Under the pieces are notes generated by a model. It was given only the letters and a program-made list of their open reading frames with translations, made no database searches and was not told the origin of the DNA. The position numbers were made by a program, and so were the translations under genes. Below are positions 39,886 to 49,667 of a stretch of DNA of 64,000 bases, piece by piece (position 1 is the stretch's first letter; every line of letters begins with the position of its first letter). The stretch is from JBBRHQ01 sp963840235 (GTDB lineage: Bacteria > Actinomycetota > Thermoleophilia > Solirubrobacterales > 70-9), in NCBI GenBank assembly GCA_963840235.1, contig CAWIYC010000003.1:434001-498000 (forward strand). Direction: 5' to 3'.

Positions 39886-40365
39886 GTGGCGAAGGTCAGC
39901 CGCCGGCGGGTGATCGGGGCGCCGCCGGGTGGTGTCTGGTCGCTGATTTCCGACCCTTACAACCTTCCCCGCTGGTGGCCGCGGACGGCCCGGGTCGAGA
40001 ACGTCGAGCGCACCAGGGCAGGAAAGCGCAGCCGCTGGACCAAGGTCCTGCAGACGAGCGGCGGCCGCGGGGTGCGGGCCGACTTCCGCTGCGTCGGCTC
40101 AACCGAGGAGAGCCGCTTCGCCTGGGAGCAGGAGATCGCAGGAACCCCGTTCGAGAAGCACCTGAAGAGCTCCGAGCTGGAGATCTCGCTCGAGCCCCGC
40201 GGCGACGGGACCGAGGTCCGGATCACTTCCCGGCAGGCGCTGAGAGGACTTTCCCGCCTAGGCTCGCCGATGATGACCCGTGGCCAGGGAACGATCCTCG
40301 CCGAGGCGCTCGACGGCATCGAGAGTGCGCTGGCGCCCGCAGAGGAGGAGGATCAGCGGACGTGA
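39886..40365 (+). CDS. SRPBCC (START/Bet v1-like) family protein
   Basis: 159 residues from GTG. Polyketide_cyc2-type helix-grip fold: VIGAPPGGVWSLISDPYNL with WWPRTARVENVE, RFAWEQEIAGTPFEKHL, and a long C-terminal helix. It probably binds a hydrophobic ligand or lipid. The stop overlaps the GTG of the ADPS-like oxidase, suggesting a lipid-related partner. Confidence 0.8.
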   Translation: MAKVSRRRVIGAPPGGVWSLISDPYNLPRWWPRTARVENVERTRAGKRSRWTKVLQTSGGRGVRADFRCVGSTEESRFAWEQEIAGTPFEKHLKSSELEISLEPRGDGTEVRITSRQALRGLSRLGSPMMTRGQGTILAEALDGIESALAPAEEEDQRT

Positions 40366-41990
40366 ACGGGTTGCCGCGGCGAGATTCGAAGTGGTGGGGC
40401 TGGGGCGACCCCGCGATCGAGCCCGAGATCGACACCGAGGCCCTGGCCGTACTGCGGGCGGAGATCGGCGAGGTCGAGCCGGCTGCCAGGCCGGAGTCGG
40501 TGGACGACGTCGAGTTGCCGCCCGCGAGGCCGGTGCCCGAAGCGGTGACGGCGGCAGTCGGCGGGGATTGGGTGCTGTGCGGCATCGAGGATCGCGTGCG
40601 GCACGCCGCCGGGAGGGGGTACGCGGATCTCGCCCGGCTGCGCTCCGGCAGGCTCGAGGCCGCACCCGACGCGGTCGTGCTTCCGGCCGACGCGGCTCAG
40701 CTTCGGGCTGTCCTGGATGCCTGCTCGCAGGAGGGGGTCGCGGTGGTTCCCTTCGGCGGCGGCACCAGCGTCGTCGGCGGGGTCGAGCCGCTACGGGGCC
40801 GGCACGAGAGCCTGATCAGCCTCGACCTCGGCCGGCTGAGGGAGGTCTCGACCGACCCCCGCTGCCTCACCGCAAGGCTCGGCGCCGGGCTTCGCGGACC
40901 CGAGGCCGAGACAGCGCTGGGGCGCGAGGGACTGACCCTCGGCCACTTCCCCCAGTCGTTCGAGTACGCGACCATCGGCGGCTTTGCCGCGACCCGTTCC
41001 GCCGGCCAGGCCTCGAGCGGCTACGGGCGCTTCGACGCGCTCGTCTCCAGCGTCCGCCTGCTCGCCCCGGCGGGGGAGATGCACACGCTCGAGACCCCCC
41101 ACAGCGCCGCCGGCCCCGCCCTGCGGGAGCTGATCGTGGGCTCCGAGGGGACGATCGGCGTCATTCCCGATGTCAGTGTCCGCGTGCGCCCGGCCCCGGC
41201 CGAGCGCCGCTACGAGGCCTGGATGGCCGAGAGCTTCGACGACGGGGCGGAGATCGTCCGCGCGATGGCCCAGGACGGCGCTCTCCCCGACGTCATCCGC
41301 GTATCTGATGAGGAGGAGACCCGAGTATCGCTCGCCCTCTCGGGACCGAGGGGGGCGGCACGGTCGCTTTTCCAGGGCTACCTCGGCCTCCGCAGGCGTC
41401 GGGGAGGCTGTCTGATGATCGTCGGCGTCGAAGGCGAGCCGGAGTCGGTGGCGCGTCGCCGGGCCCTGACGGTTCGGAAGCTCCGCGCCGGGGGCGCCGC
41501 CTATCTAGGCCAGGGCGCCGGACGCTCCTGGGAGCAGGGCCGCTACCACGGCCCCTATCTGCGCGACACGCTGATGGATCTCGGTTGCATGGTCGAGACG
41601 CTGGAGACCTCGCACACCTGGTCGCGGCTGAGTGAGCTGCACCGATCGGTCGGCGGCGCGATCCGCTCCTCACTCTCCGGGCAGGGGACTTCCGGGCTCG
41701 TCTTCTGCCACCTCTCCCACGCCTATCCCGACGGCGCCTCGCTCTATTTCACCTTCATCTCCCGCGCCCTCTCCGGCCGCGAGATCGAGCAGTGGGCGAA
41801 GGTCAAGCGCGCGGCCAGCGAGGCGATCGTCGCCGCCGGGGCGACCATCACCCACCACCATGCAGTCGGCCGTGACCACGCCCCCTACATGGAGGCCGAG
41901 GTCGGGACCCTCGGCCTCGACGCCCTGCGGGCGGTGAAGGAGCGCCTCGACCCGGAGGGGATCATGAACCCGGGCAAGCTGCTGGTCTGA
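40362..41990 (+). CDS. FAD-linked oxidase, alkyldihydroxyacetonephosphate synthase-like
   Basis: 542 residues of the VAO/FAD_binding_4 family. The N-terminus has SKWWGWGDPA as in ADPS relatives. The FAD-binding loop is VVPFGGGTSVVGGVEP. Later segments are SFEYATIGGFAATRSAGQAS, LIVGSEGTIGVIPDV, and the ADPS-type active-site region ITHHHAVGRDHAPYM. The end is LDPEGIMNPGKLL. ADPS makes ether-lipid precursors; bacterial homologues may instead be glycolate or D-lactate-type dehydrogenases. The neighbouring SRPBCC gene is coupled. Confidence 0.85.
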   Translation: MNGLPRRDSKWWGWGDPAIEPEIDTEALAVLRAEIGEVEPAARPESVDDVELPPARPVPEAVTAAVGGDWVLCGIEDRVRHAAGRGYADLARLRSGRLEAAPDAVVLPADAAQLRAVLDACSQEGVAVVPFGGGTSVVGGVEPLRGRHESLISLDLGRLREVSTDPRCLTARLGAGLRGPEAETALGREGLTLGHFPQSFEYATIGGFAATRSAGQASSGYGRFDALVSSVRLLAPAGEMHTLETPHSAAGPALRELIVGSEGTIGVIPDVSVRVRPAPAERRYEAWMAESFDDGAEIVRAMAQDGALPDVIRVSDEEETRVSLALSGPRGAARSLFQGYLGLRRRRGGCLMIVGVEGEPESVARRRALTVRKLRAGGAAYLGQGAGRSWEQGRYHGPYLRDTLMDLGCMVETLETSHTWSRLSELHRSVGGAIRSSLSGQGTSGLVFCHLSHAYPDGASLYFTFISRALSGREIEQWAKVKRAASEAIVAAGATITHHHAVGRDHAPYMEAEVGTLGLDALRAVKERLDPEGIMNPGKLLV

Positions 41991-42018
41991 GAACCCCATC
42001 CCGCCCGGCGGCGGCGTC

Positions 42019-43047
42019 CTAGCCGCCCTCCTGGCCGGTGGCGCCAGTCGGGCCGGTGGCCCGGTTGGCGGCGCCGACGAGGGGGCCGGTGATGTCGCCC
42101 CGCATGACGCTGGTCCCGGTCAGGGCGGGCAGCGTCTTGCTCCTGCGAGCGGCGGCGAGGGCGGCCCTGTAGTCGGCATCCGCGGTGAGAGTGACGTCGA
42201 TCTGCTTGAAAGTGCCGTTGGCGACCAGCGCCACCGCCTCGGCCGGGACCTGGAGCTGGGTCACTGCCCGGCCCCTGTTGTCGACGACGAAGCCGCCGAC
42301 CCGCAGGGCGAGCTTGTCGGACTTATAGAGCCATACGTAGTAGGTGTCACCCTTGGAGAGCTGGTCGAGACCTATCGTCGTGACCTGGATCACCGGCACC
42401 CTCCTCACCTGCGCGAACAGGGCCACCCCGCGGCCGCTGCCGCCGTCGAGAGGGCGCAGAACCGCTTTCGTCACCTGATCGCCGTTGGCGGCTGTTGTCG
42501 AGGTCGAGCCCTCTCCGGTCGTGCTCGAGCCGGAGCCGCCCCCGCCACCATCGAATGCGCCGCCGACGACCAGCGCGACCGCGATCAGCACCGCCACCCC
42601 GGCCAGCAGGCCTGCGATCACCCTCCGCTGGCGGCCGCTGAGGGAGCCGGGGGCGGCCGGAATCTTGGCCGCGGGGCGCTCCTGTCCGGCGGCAGCCTTG
42701 CGCGCCGGTCGCGGAGCCTGCGCCCGGGGAAGGTCGGGAAGCTGCGCACCCGGGGCGAGAAGGCGCAGCTGCGCCTCCAGCTTGCCGGCGAGCGCGTTGG
42801 CGTCGGAGTCGGCCTGGAGGTGGCGGGCGGCGTCCGCGCGCCCTATCGGATCTGCCTGTCCGAGCAGGTAGTCGGTGAGGCCAACCTCGCGGTCAGGGTC
42901 TTCCCCGGCGATCTCGGTCAGGGCGGCGCGGGCCCGGGCGCGGACGTCATCCACCCCGAGGCCGAGCAGGGAGGCGATGTCCTCGTAGCTCTGTCCGCGC
43001 TGCAGCAGCAACTGCAGCATCGCTCTCTGGTCCTCGCTCAACGGCAC
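42019..43047 (-). CDS. Membrane protein with N-terminal HTH and RskA-like extracellular domain
   Basis: 342 residues from GTG 43047. The N-terminus resembles a sigma-region-4/LuxR-type HTH (LLQRGQSYEDIASLLGLGVD), followed by about 90 linker residues. One helix lies at about 140-165. An external domain has DTYYVWLYKSDKLALRVGGF, similar to the C-terminal part of anti-sigma-K (RskA) proteins. A Gly/Thr-rich tail ends the protein. It may link an external signal to a DNA- or sigma-binding head. A TAGGCT hexamer predicts a 2-nt leader. Confidence 0.65.
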   Translation of the reverse strand: MPLSEDQRAMLQLLLQRGQSYEDIASLLGLGVDDVRARARAALTEIAGEDPDREVGLTDYLLGQADPIGRADAARHLQADSDANALAGKLEAQLRLLAPGAQLPDLPRAQAPRPARKAAAGQERPAAKIPAAPGSLSGRQRRVIAGLLAGVAVLIAVALVVGGAFDGGGGGSGSSTTGEGSTSTTAANGDQVTKAVLRPLDGGSGRGVALFAQVRRVPVIQVTTIGLDQLSKGDTYYVWLYKSDKLALRVGGFVVDNRGRAVTQLQVPAEAVALVANGTFKQIDVTLTADADYRAALAAARRSKTLPALTGTSVMRGDITGPLVGAANRATGPTGATGQEGG

Positions 43048-43097
43048 GGCCGGACAGCCTACGCACTCGCGTCCGAAGGTGTTTAGGCTGCCTCGCG

Positions 43098-43496
43098 ATG
43101 TCAGAATTGAAGCTCGTCGCCTCGCCCTTCGACGAACTGATCGGCACCGAGTGGCTCGACGACGACCCCGACCACGCCCGGGCCAGGATCCGGATGCGAG
43201 ATGACCTGCGCCAGCCGGTGGGGCTCCTGCACGGCGGCGTCGTCTCGACCCTGGTCGAGAGCGTCTGCTCGCGCTCGACCGCGCTCGCCGTCCATGCCGA
43301 CGGCATGATGGCGATGGGCCAGTCGATCGACATCACCTTCCTGCGGCCGACCACCGAGGGGCACATCGAGGTGGAGGCGAGGGCCCGTCACCGCGGCCGC
43401 ACCACCTGGGTCTGGGACGCAGAGGTTCACAACTCCGCCGGCAAGCTCTGCGCCCTGGCCCGGATGACTGTCGTCGTGCGGCCGCTTCCGGCCTGA
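43098..43496 (+). CDS. PaaI-type hotdog thioesterase
   Basis: 132 residues. The hotdog motif GLLHGGVVSTLVESVCS with SIDITFLRPTTEGHIEVEAR identifies a PaaI/MenI-like acyl-CoA thioesterase. It is probably active as a tetramer in the cytoplasm. The substrate is unknown. A TAGGCT hexamer (43084-43089) predicts transcription starting 2 nt before the ATG. It is convergent with nadE. Confidence 0.88.
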   Translation: MSELKLVASPFDELIGTEWLDDDPDHARARIRMRDDLRQPVGLLHGGVVSTLVESVCSRSTALAVHADGMMAMGQSIDITFLRPTTEGHIEVEARARHRGRTTWVWDAEVHNSAGKLCALARMTVVVRPLPA

Positions 43497-43533
43497 GCGC
43501 CTCGCCCAGCCTAAACCCGGTTCCGAGCCCGGA

Positions 43534-45225
43534 TCAACCGCGAAAGCGGTTGGTGATCGGCAGGCGCCGGTCGCGCCCGAACGCCTTCGGCGTGATCCTG
43601 ATCCCGGGCGGCGCCTGGCGCCGCTTGTACTCGGCCCGGTCGACCATCCGGATCACCTCCTCGACGACGCCGGCGGGCATCCCGGCGGCGACCATCTCCT
43701 CGCTGCCCTGGTCGCGTTCGACGTAGGCCTCGAGGATGCGGTCGAGCAGCTCGTAGGGGGGCAGCGAGTCCTCGTCGAGCTGGCCGGGTCGCAGCTCGGC
43801 TGAGGGGGCGCGGTCAATCACCGAGGCCGGCACCAGCTCGCGGCCGGCGCGCCGGTTGCGGTGGCGCGCGAGTTGGTAGACGAGCGTCTTGGGGACGTCC
43901 TTGATCACCGCGAACCCGCCCGCCATGTCGCCGTAGAGCGTCGCGTAACCGACGGACATCTCGCTCTTATTACCGGTTGTCAGCACCAGCCAACCGTGCT
44001 TGTTGGAGAGCGCCATCATCAGGTTGCCGCGGATCCGCGCCTGGATGTTCTCGGCCGCGAGGTCGGGCTCGGAGGGCCGGGCGGGATCCCTGGGCAGCCC
44101 TTCCCTGGCGCCGGGAGGCGGGGCGGTGGCGCCGAACGGACCACGCAGGGCCTGCTCGTAGCTGGTCATCATCGGCTCGATCGGGATCTCGATCATCTGG
44201 GTGCCGAGGTTGGCGGCGATCGTCCTCGCGTCGCCCTGGGTCCCGGAGCTGGAGTGGGGGGAAGGCATGACGACGCAGCTGACGTTCCCGGGGCCGACGG
44301 CGTCGCAGGCGATCATCGCCACCAGGGCGGAGTCGATTCCGCCCGAGAGGCCGATGCCGACATGGCGGAAGCCGTTCTTGCCGATGTAATCGCGGAGGCC
44401 CAGCACCAGCGCCGCGTAGACCTCGTCGAGCTCGGGGAGGGAGGCGGGGGGCGGGGCCTGGCCGGCGCCGGGGACCGTGGAGATGAGCAACTCTTCCTCG
44501 AACTGAGCCGCCCGCGCCAGGATCGAGCCGTCGGGCGCGAACAGGATGCTGTCGCCATCGAAGACCAGCTCGTCCTGGCCGCCGACGAGGTTGGCGAAGG
44601 CGAAGTGGGCGCCGTAGGCGCCGGCGCGATCGCCGAACATCTGCTCGCGCTCGCGGCCCTTGCCACGGTGATAGGGCGAGCCGGAGGGGTTGACGATCAG
44701 CGCCGCCCCGGCCTCCGCCTCGAGCGAGGCCGGAGGCCCCTCGACCCAGCAGTCCTCGCAGATGGTGAGGCCGATCGGGACCCCGCCGACGTCGATCATC
44801 GCCGGCTCGGCACCTGGCTCGAAGTAGCGCTGCTCGTCGAAGACCGCATAGTTGGGCAGCCGGTTCTTGCGGTAGACGAGCTGCACGGCGCCGTCGGCGA
44901 GGACGCCGAGCGAATTGGAGACACGCCTGCCGGCGGGGCCGGGCGTGATCGGCTCGGCGAAGCCGACCAGGGCGACGATTCCCTCGGTCCCGGCGGCCAG
45001 CTCTTCCAGCGCCCGCACATTCGCCTCGACGAAATGGCGCTTGAGGTAGAGGTCCTCGGCGGGGTACCCGGGGAGGCAGAGCTCGGGGAAGACGACGAGG
45101 TCGGCGCCGCGATCGCGGGCGGCTCCGATCCACTCGGCGATCTTGGCAGCGTTCCCCTCGATGTCCCCCACCGTCGGGTTGATCTGGGCGAGGGCAACCG
45201 TCAGTGGGGAGAGCTCGGCATTCAT
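43534..45225 (-). CDS. nadE: Glutamine-dependent NAD+ synthetase
   Basis: A 563-residue two-domain enzyme. The N-terminal nitrilase domain (1-270) has the Glu-Lys-Cys triad: VVFPELCLPGYP, YRKNRLPNY and LTICEDCW. The C-terminal synthetase domain has the PP-loop IGLSGGIDSALVAMI. LTTGNKSEMSVGYATLYGDM and FNKPPSAELRPGQ-like APSAELRPGQLDED follow. It amidates deamido-NAD with glutamine. A TACCGT hexamer (45233-45238, minus) is placed for a 1-nt leader. Confidence 0.96.
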   Translation of the reverse strand: MNAELSPLTVALAQINPTVGDIEGNAAKIAEWIGAARDRGADLVVFPELCLPGYPAEDLYLKRHFVEANVRALEELAAGTEGIVALVGFAEPITPGPAGRRVSNSLGVLADGAVQLVYRKNRLPNYAVFDEQRYFEPGAEPAMIDVGGVPIGLTICEDCWVEGPPASLEAEAGAALIVNPSGSPYHRGKGREREQMFGDRAGAYGAHFAFANLVGGQDELVFDGDSILFAPDGSILARAAQFEEELLISTVPGAGQAPPPASLPELDEVYAALVLGLRDYIGKNGFRHVGIGLSGGIDSALVAMIACDAVGPGNVSCVVMPSPHSSSGTQGDARTIAANLGTQMIEIPIEPMMTSYEQALRGPFGATAPPPGAREGLPRDPARPSEPDLAAENIQARIRGNLMMALSNKHGWLVLTTGNKSEMSVGYATLYGDMAGGFAVIKDVPKTLVYQLARHRNRRAGRELVPASVIDRAPSAELRPGQLDEDSLPPYELLDRILEAYVERDQGSEEMVAAGMPAGVVEEVIRMVDRAEYKRRQAPPGIRITPKAFGRDRRLPITNRFRG

Positions 45226-45287
45226 CGGCTGGACGGTATCGTCACAGCCGCAACCGCCCGACCTCGTGCGGGTTATATGTCTGAGCA

Positions 45288-46841
45288 ATGCGAGTCCGCC
45301 GGCCAACCGCCATTCCACTCGCGCTGGCGGCCCTCTCGCTAAGCGCAGCCTCCGTTCCGGCGGTGGCGTCCGCGCACCCCTCGCGCGCCTCGGTCTCGCA
45401 GGCGAGGATCTCCGATCGGACCGGCGCCCGGCTGATCCACCGGGCCAAGGCGCTTTTGAGCCCTGCCGGCAACGCCGGTGCCCGCGCCTCGGCGGCCGGC
45501 GCTCCCCACGGCGAGCTGACGTCGGTGCTGCTCCGGCTCGCCAGAGCGCTGCCAAGCCTGCCGCCGGCCCAGCGCCGGGCGGTGCGCGGCCTGCTCTCGC
45601 GCCCCACCGACAGCCCCGACCCCGACGGCGAGTCCTATCCGCAGGCTGCGATTCCCTTCCTCACCTCCGATTGCACAGCCCACTTCTGCGTTCACTGGAT
45701 CAACAACGCCGGCTTCGCCGACGCCCCCGATCTCGCCGACCTCTCCCCGCCAAACGGCGTCCCCGACTATGTCGACGAGGTCGAGGGGGTGGCGGAGAAC
45801 GTCTACGCGACCGAGAACGGCTCGCTCGGCTGGCGGGCCCCGAAGCCCGACGGGGACCTGGGCGGCAACTCCAAGGTCGACATCTACCTGGCCGAGATCG
45901 GCGACTCGCTGTTCGGCTACGCCAACACCGATCCCGGTCAGATCGGCCGCAGGCGCTTCGCCTACCTGGTCATAGACGACGACTACGCAGCATCGCAGTT
46001 TCCAGGGACCACGCCCCTGACCGACATCGAGGTCACGCTCGCCCACGAGTACAACCACGTGCTCCAGTTCGGCTATGACACCTTCCAGGACGTCTGGTTC
46101 CTGGAATCGAGCGCGACCTGGATGGAGGACCAGGTCTACGGCGCGGTCGACGACTACGTCCGCTACCTGCGGCGCTGGAACAGCCGGGCCAAGATCCCGA
46201 TCACGCAGGACAACATCAAGATGTACGGCTCCGCCGTCTGGAACCACTGGCTCTCGCGCCGTTACGGCCAATCGATCGTCCGCTCGGCCTGGCAGAGGGC
46301 GCTCAACGTGCGTCCCGCGGCCTTCTCGGTCGCTTCCTATGACGCCGCCATCACCTCCGCCGGCACCTCGGACTTCACCCTCGACTTCGCCCGCTTCGCC
46401 CGGGACCTGGCCGAGTGGCACACCGACACCGCCTTCCCCGAGGGCGACCTCTACCCCGACGTCCAGCGACAGGGGCACCTCCCCCTCAACGGGGCAAAGA
46501 GGGTGCGCCGCCTCGACCACACCACCTACAGGCTGCTGCGGGTGAGGCCCGTCACGGCGACGAGGCTGCGGATCGACGCCAGTGGGGAGGCCGGGGTGGC
46601 GACGGCGGTCGCCGTCGTCGGGCGGATCGGCACCGAGGCCGCCGGCACGGTGGTCTCCGATATCGCGCTGAAGCGCCGCGGCGGACCGATGTCGGTGACT
46701 CTGAGCCGGCCGCAGCGCTTCGACCGGATCACCGCGGTTCTAGTCAACGCCGACGCCCGGATCGACGACTTCGGCGGGTCCGATTGGCATTACACCGGTA
46801 ACGGCGCATCGATCGCCGCCAGGGCGGAGCTGATCCGCTGA
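45288..46841 (+). CDS. Secreted HExxH zinc metalloprotease-like protein
   Basis: 517 residues with an N-terminal signal peptide (cleavage near AVASAHP). The core holds TLAHEYNHVLQFGYD (HExxH) followed 20-25 residues later by LESSATWMEDQVY, whose Glu may be the third zinc ligand (gluzincin pattern). DGDLGGNSKVDIYLAEIG just upstream is typical of bacterial MXAN_6640-like putative metalloproteases. A beta-rich C-terminal domain may bind substrate. It is divergent from nadE. Confidence 0.8.
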   Translation: MRVRRPTAIPLALAALSLSAASVPAVASAHPSRASVSQARISDRTGARLIHRAKALLSPAGNAGARASAAGAPHGELTSVLLRLARALPSLPPAQRRAVRGLLSRPTDSPDPDGESYPQAAIPFLTSDCTAHFCVHWINNAGFADAPDLADLSPPNGVPDYVDEVEGVAENVYATENGSLGWRAPKPDGDLGGNSKVDIYLAEIGDSLFGYANTDPGQIGRRRFAYLVIDDDYAASQFPGTTPLTDIEVTLAHEYNHVLQFGYDTFQDVWFLESSATWMEDQVYGAVDDYVRYLRRWNSRAKIPITQDNIKMYGSAVWNHWLSRRYGQSIVRSAWQRALNVRPAAFSVASYDAAITSAGTSDFTLDFARFARDLAEWHTDTAFPEGDLYPDVQRQGHLPLNGAKRVRRLDHTTYRLLRVRPVTATRLRIDASGEAGVATAVAVVGRIGTEAAGTVVSDIALKRRGGPMSVTLSRPQRFDRITAVLVNADARIDDFGGSDWHYTGNGASIAARAELIR

Positions 46842-46853
46842 CCGGCGGGGTGC

Positions 46854-47339
46854 TCAGGCCTCCAGCCAGCGCTCGACCACGACCACGTCCTTCCACTCGC
46901 CACGGAGCTGGCTGTGGCGGTGGTGGGTGCCGACCTCGCGATATCCGCAGGCGCCGAACAGCGCCAGGCTTGGCCCGTTGGTGGCGAAGATCTTGGCCAC
47001 CAGCTTGTGCCGGCCGCCGGATTGAGCCCCCGCGGCGAGCGCCTCGAGCAGGGCGCGCCCGGCCCCCCGCCGCCGATAATGCGGGTCGACGTAGAGGGTG
47101 ACCTCGCCGACGCCGGAGTAGTAGTCGTGGAGGGGATCGTAGTCGCTGACCCAGCCAGCGCCGACCACCTCGCCATCCTCCTCGGCGACCAGGAACAGCT
47201 CCCTGGCGCCGATCCGCCTCTTGAACGCGTCGGCCTTCAGCGGCGTCGCCTGGAACGTGGCGGACCCCTCGGCCACGCCATGGCCGTAGACGGCGGCGAT
47301 CGCGCCCGCATCCTCGCGGGTGGCTCGGCGGATCAGCAC
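46854..47339 (-). CDS. GNAT N-acetyltransferase (phosphinothricin acetyltransferase-like)
   Basis: 161 residues from GTG 47339. It begins VLIRRATREDAGAIAAVYGH. The acetyl-CoA loop is VDPHYRRRGAGRALLEAL, and HKLVAKIFATNGPSLALFGA and YREVGTHHRH match the PAT/MddA group acting on phosphinothricin or methionine derivatives. It overlaps the end of the YgjP-like gene by 7 nt, so the two are co-transcribed. Confidence 0.88.
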   Translation of the reverse strand: MLIRRATREDAGAIAAVYGHGVAEGSATFQATPLKADAFKRRIGARELFLVAEEDGEVVGAGWVSDYDPLHDYYSGVGEVTLYVDPHYRRRGAGRALLEALAAGAQSGGRHKLVAKIFATNGPSLALFGACGYREVGTHHRHSQLRGEWKDVVVVERWLEA

Positions 47340-48058
47340 GGACGGGGGGCGTAGTCGCCGATCTCGAGCGCGTGACGGCGCAGCCACTCCGCCTGCTCGT
47401 GCCAACCGGGGCGGGCCCCTGCCAGAAGCCCCCAGAAGGCGCTGGAGTGGTTGTGGACGCGCAGGTGGCAGAGCTCGTGGACGACGACGTAGTCGAGCAC
47501 CCGCGGTGGGCAGATGACGAGCCTCCACGAGAACGAGATCGTGCCGGCCGCCGAGCACGAGCCCCAGCGGGTGCGCGGATCACGGATCGAGATCCTCCCC
47601 GGCCGCACCCCCAGTGCCTCGGCCTCGCGCGCGGTTGCCTCGGAAAGCCGGCTGCGGGCCTCTCGCCGATACCAGCGGCCGATCGCGGCGCCGGCCTCCT
47701 CTGGGCGGCCGCCGACGTGGAGCCGGCCCCGACCGAGAATTGCCACCGGGCGCCCGCGCTTGCCGATCTCGACCGGGACCGGCTCCCCCGCCAGCCAGAC
47801 GACCCCGGGGCGGTCCAGCCCGAGCACCCGCGGGCGTTCAGCCTCGGACCGTGCCCAGGCCGACTTCTCGGCGATCCATTCTTGGTTGGAGGCGATGACC
47901 CGGTCCACCTCGCGATCGCTCATCCGCTCCGGCACGACGATCTCGAGCGGTCGCCGTGGCCCGACCCAGAGCCGTGCCCGGCGCGCCCGCGGAGACTCGC
48001 GCACACGAAGCTCGACGGCGCGGCCGTCGATCCGCAGTTGCCTCGTCGCCCGCCGCAT
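47333..48058 (-). CDS. YgjP-like (M48-type) metallopeptidase
   Basis: A 241-residue DUF45/YgjP family protein. The zinc motif is VVVHELCHLRVHNHSSAFW (HExxH plus third His). Upstream is the family segment RWGSCSAAGTISFSWRLVI. The N-terminal half is a small beta domain. It is a predicted cytoplasmic zinc peptidase; its substrate is unknown. Confidence 0.9.
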   Translation of the reverse strand: MRRATRQLRIDGRAVELRVRESPRARRARLWVGPRRPLEIVVPERMSDREVDRVIASNQEWIAEKSAWARSEAERPRVLGLDRPGVVWLAGEPVPVEIGKRGRPVAILGRGRLHVGGRPEEAGAAIGRWYRREARSRLSEATAREAEALGVRPGRISIRDPRTRWGSCSAAGTISFSWRLVICPPRVLDYVVVHELCHLRVHNHSSAFWGLLAGARPGWHEQAEWLRRHALEIGDYAPRPC

Positions 48059-48127
48059 CGAGCGCAGCAGGATCGCAGCGGCGGCGGATGGCGCCGCTAG
48101 GCGTGCGCCCGCGGAGGCGCCGGAGAG

Positions 48128-49573
48128 CTAGCCGGTCGCCGCAGCCGGCTTCCTCGCCGCGCCCTTCGCCTTGCCCCTGCGCGCCTTCGACTTCGGGGTC
48201 GCGGCCGAGATCTCCTCGATCGCGGCCTCGAGGTCGAGGCCAAAGCTGTCGAGGTCGGCCATCGCGTCGAAATCGCCGATCAGGCCGAAGTTGATCTGGC
48301 CGTTATAGGACATGATCCCGATGCAGAGGGCCTGGCGCTGGGCCAGCGGGACCATCGGGAAGATCGACTCCATCTCGCGGCCGAGCATGAAGAGGGCAAT
48401 CTGGGGGCCCGGCACGTTGGTCACGACCAGGTTGAAGAAGCGCTGGCGCGGCGTCAGCCGGGCCGCCTGGGCGGCGATCGTCGGCGGCGCGAAGTCGGTC
48501 ATCTGGGTCAGAAGCTGGGCGCCGACCGCCTGGCCCGATGTCTTCAGGTCGCCCATCGAGGCGGTGGTCAGGTGCAGGCGCTCGACCGGGTCCTCGCACC
48601 AGACCGGCAGCGGCGCCATCATCGCGGCGACGCGGTTGCCCAGCGCGCCGTGCTCGTCCTCGGAGCGGACGCTGACCGGGACCATCGCCCTCATCTCCAG
48701 CTCGCTGGTGTCGTGGCCACGGGCACGGAGGTAGTTGCCCAGCGCCCCGGTGACGGTCGAGAGGACGACGTCGTTGACGGTGCCGCCATGCTCGTTCTTG
48801 ATCCGCTTGAACTCGCTGATGTCGGCGCGGACGAAGGCGAAACGCCGGTGAGGCCCGATGTCGACGTTCAGCGGTGACGGCGGGGCCGACATCCCGGCGC
48901 CGATCATCTTCCCCGCAGCTCCCGCCCCGCCGAGGACCTGGGAGGCGACCTGGCGCGGCCCCCGCAGCACGGCACGGACCCCGCGCACGAACTCGGCCGG
49001 GCTGGTCGCCCGCTCGAGCAGAGAATCGGCGAGCAGCTTCGCCGGGCTCGGCTCGGGCCTCGGCAGCCACTCCGGTCCGGCCCCCGGGGGGGTCTCGGGC
49101 TCACGTGCCGTGTCGAAGAGGACATGGGTGATATCGACACCCGAGACGCCGTCGACGAGCGCGTGATGACTCTTGGTGATGAGGGCGAAGCGGTCACCTT
49201 CAAGGCCCTCGGCCAGCCACATCTCCCACAACGGCTTCGAGCGGTCGAGCTGCTGGGAGAAGATGCGGGCGGCGAGAATCCGTAGCTGTTCCTCACTCCC
49301 AGGCGGCGGCAGCGCGGTCTGTCGGATGTGGTAGTCGAGGTTGAGGTGGGGGTCGTCGACCCAGACCGGCCGGCCCTGCGCCAGGGGTACGAAACGGAGC
49401 TTCTGGCGGAAGCGGGGGACGAGGTGCAGGCGCGAGGCGATGTGGTCGCGCAACTCCTCGTGGCTGGGCGCGGGGCCCTCCATGATGATCGTCGAGGCCA
49501 CGTGCATATGGGCTCCGGCGCGCTCCATGTGAAGGAACGACGAGTCGAGTCCGGTGAGGCGATCCTCGCTCAC
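48128..49573 (-). CDS. WS/DGAT/MGAT family O-acyltransferase
   Basis: A 481-residue wax ester synthase/diacylglycerol acyltransferase family member. The catalytic motif HHxxxDG is in ITKSHHALVDGVSGVD. The C-terminal half has GGTVNDVVLSTVTGAL, NLVVTNVPGPQIALFMLG and SYNGQINFGLIGD. The tail is Lys/Arg/Ala-rich. It esterifies diacylglycerol or fatty alcohols from acyl-CoA, storing neutral lipid. The acyl-CoA ligase at 29479 could supply substrate. It starts at GTG. Confidence 0.92.
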   Translation of the reverse strand: MSEDRLTGLDSSFLHMERAGAHMHVASTIIMEGPAPSHEELRDHIASRLHLVPRFRQKLRFVPLAQGRPVWVDDPHLNLDYHIRQTALPPPGSEEQLRILAARIFSQQLDRSKPLWEMWLAEGLEGDRFALITKSHHALVDGVSGVDITHVLFDTAREPETPPGAGPEWLPRPEPSPAKLLADSLLERATSPAEFVRGVRAVLRGPRQVASQVLGGAGAAGKMIGAGMSAPPSPLNVDIGPHRRFAFVRADISEFKRIKNEHGGTVNDVVLSTVTGALGNYLRARGHDTSELEMRAMVPVSVRSEDEHGALGNRVAAMMAPLPVWCEDPVERLHLTTASMGDLKTSGQAVGAQLLTQMTDFAPPTIAAQAARLTPRQRFFNLVVTNVPGPQIALFMLGREMESIFPMVPLAQRQALCIGIMSYNGQINFGLIGDFDAMADLDSFGLDLEAAIEEISAATPKSKARRGKAKGAARKPAAATG

Positions 49574-49667
49574 GGACGGATTTTCTCACAAGCGCGGTCG
49601 GGCGTGGCAACGAGGTGCAAACCGCTCTGGCAAGCGGTTTGGGCGCCATTGTGCAGGACCGCCCCCG

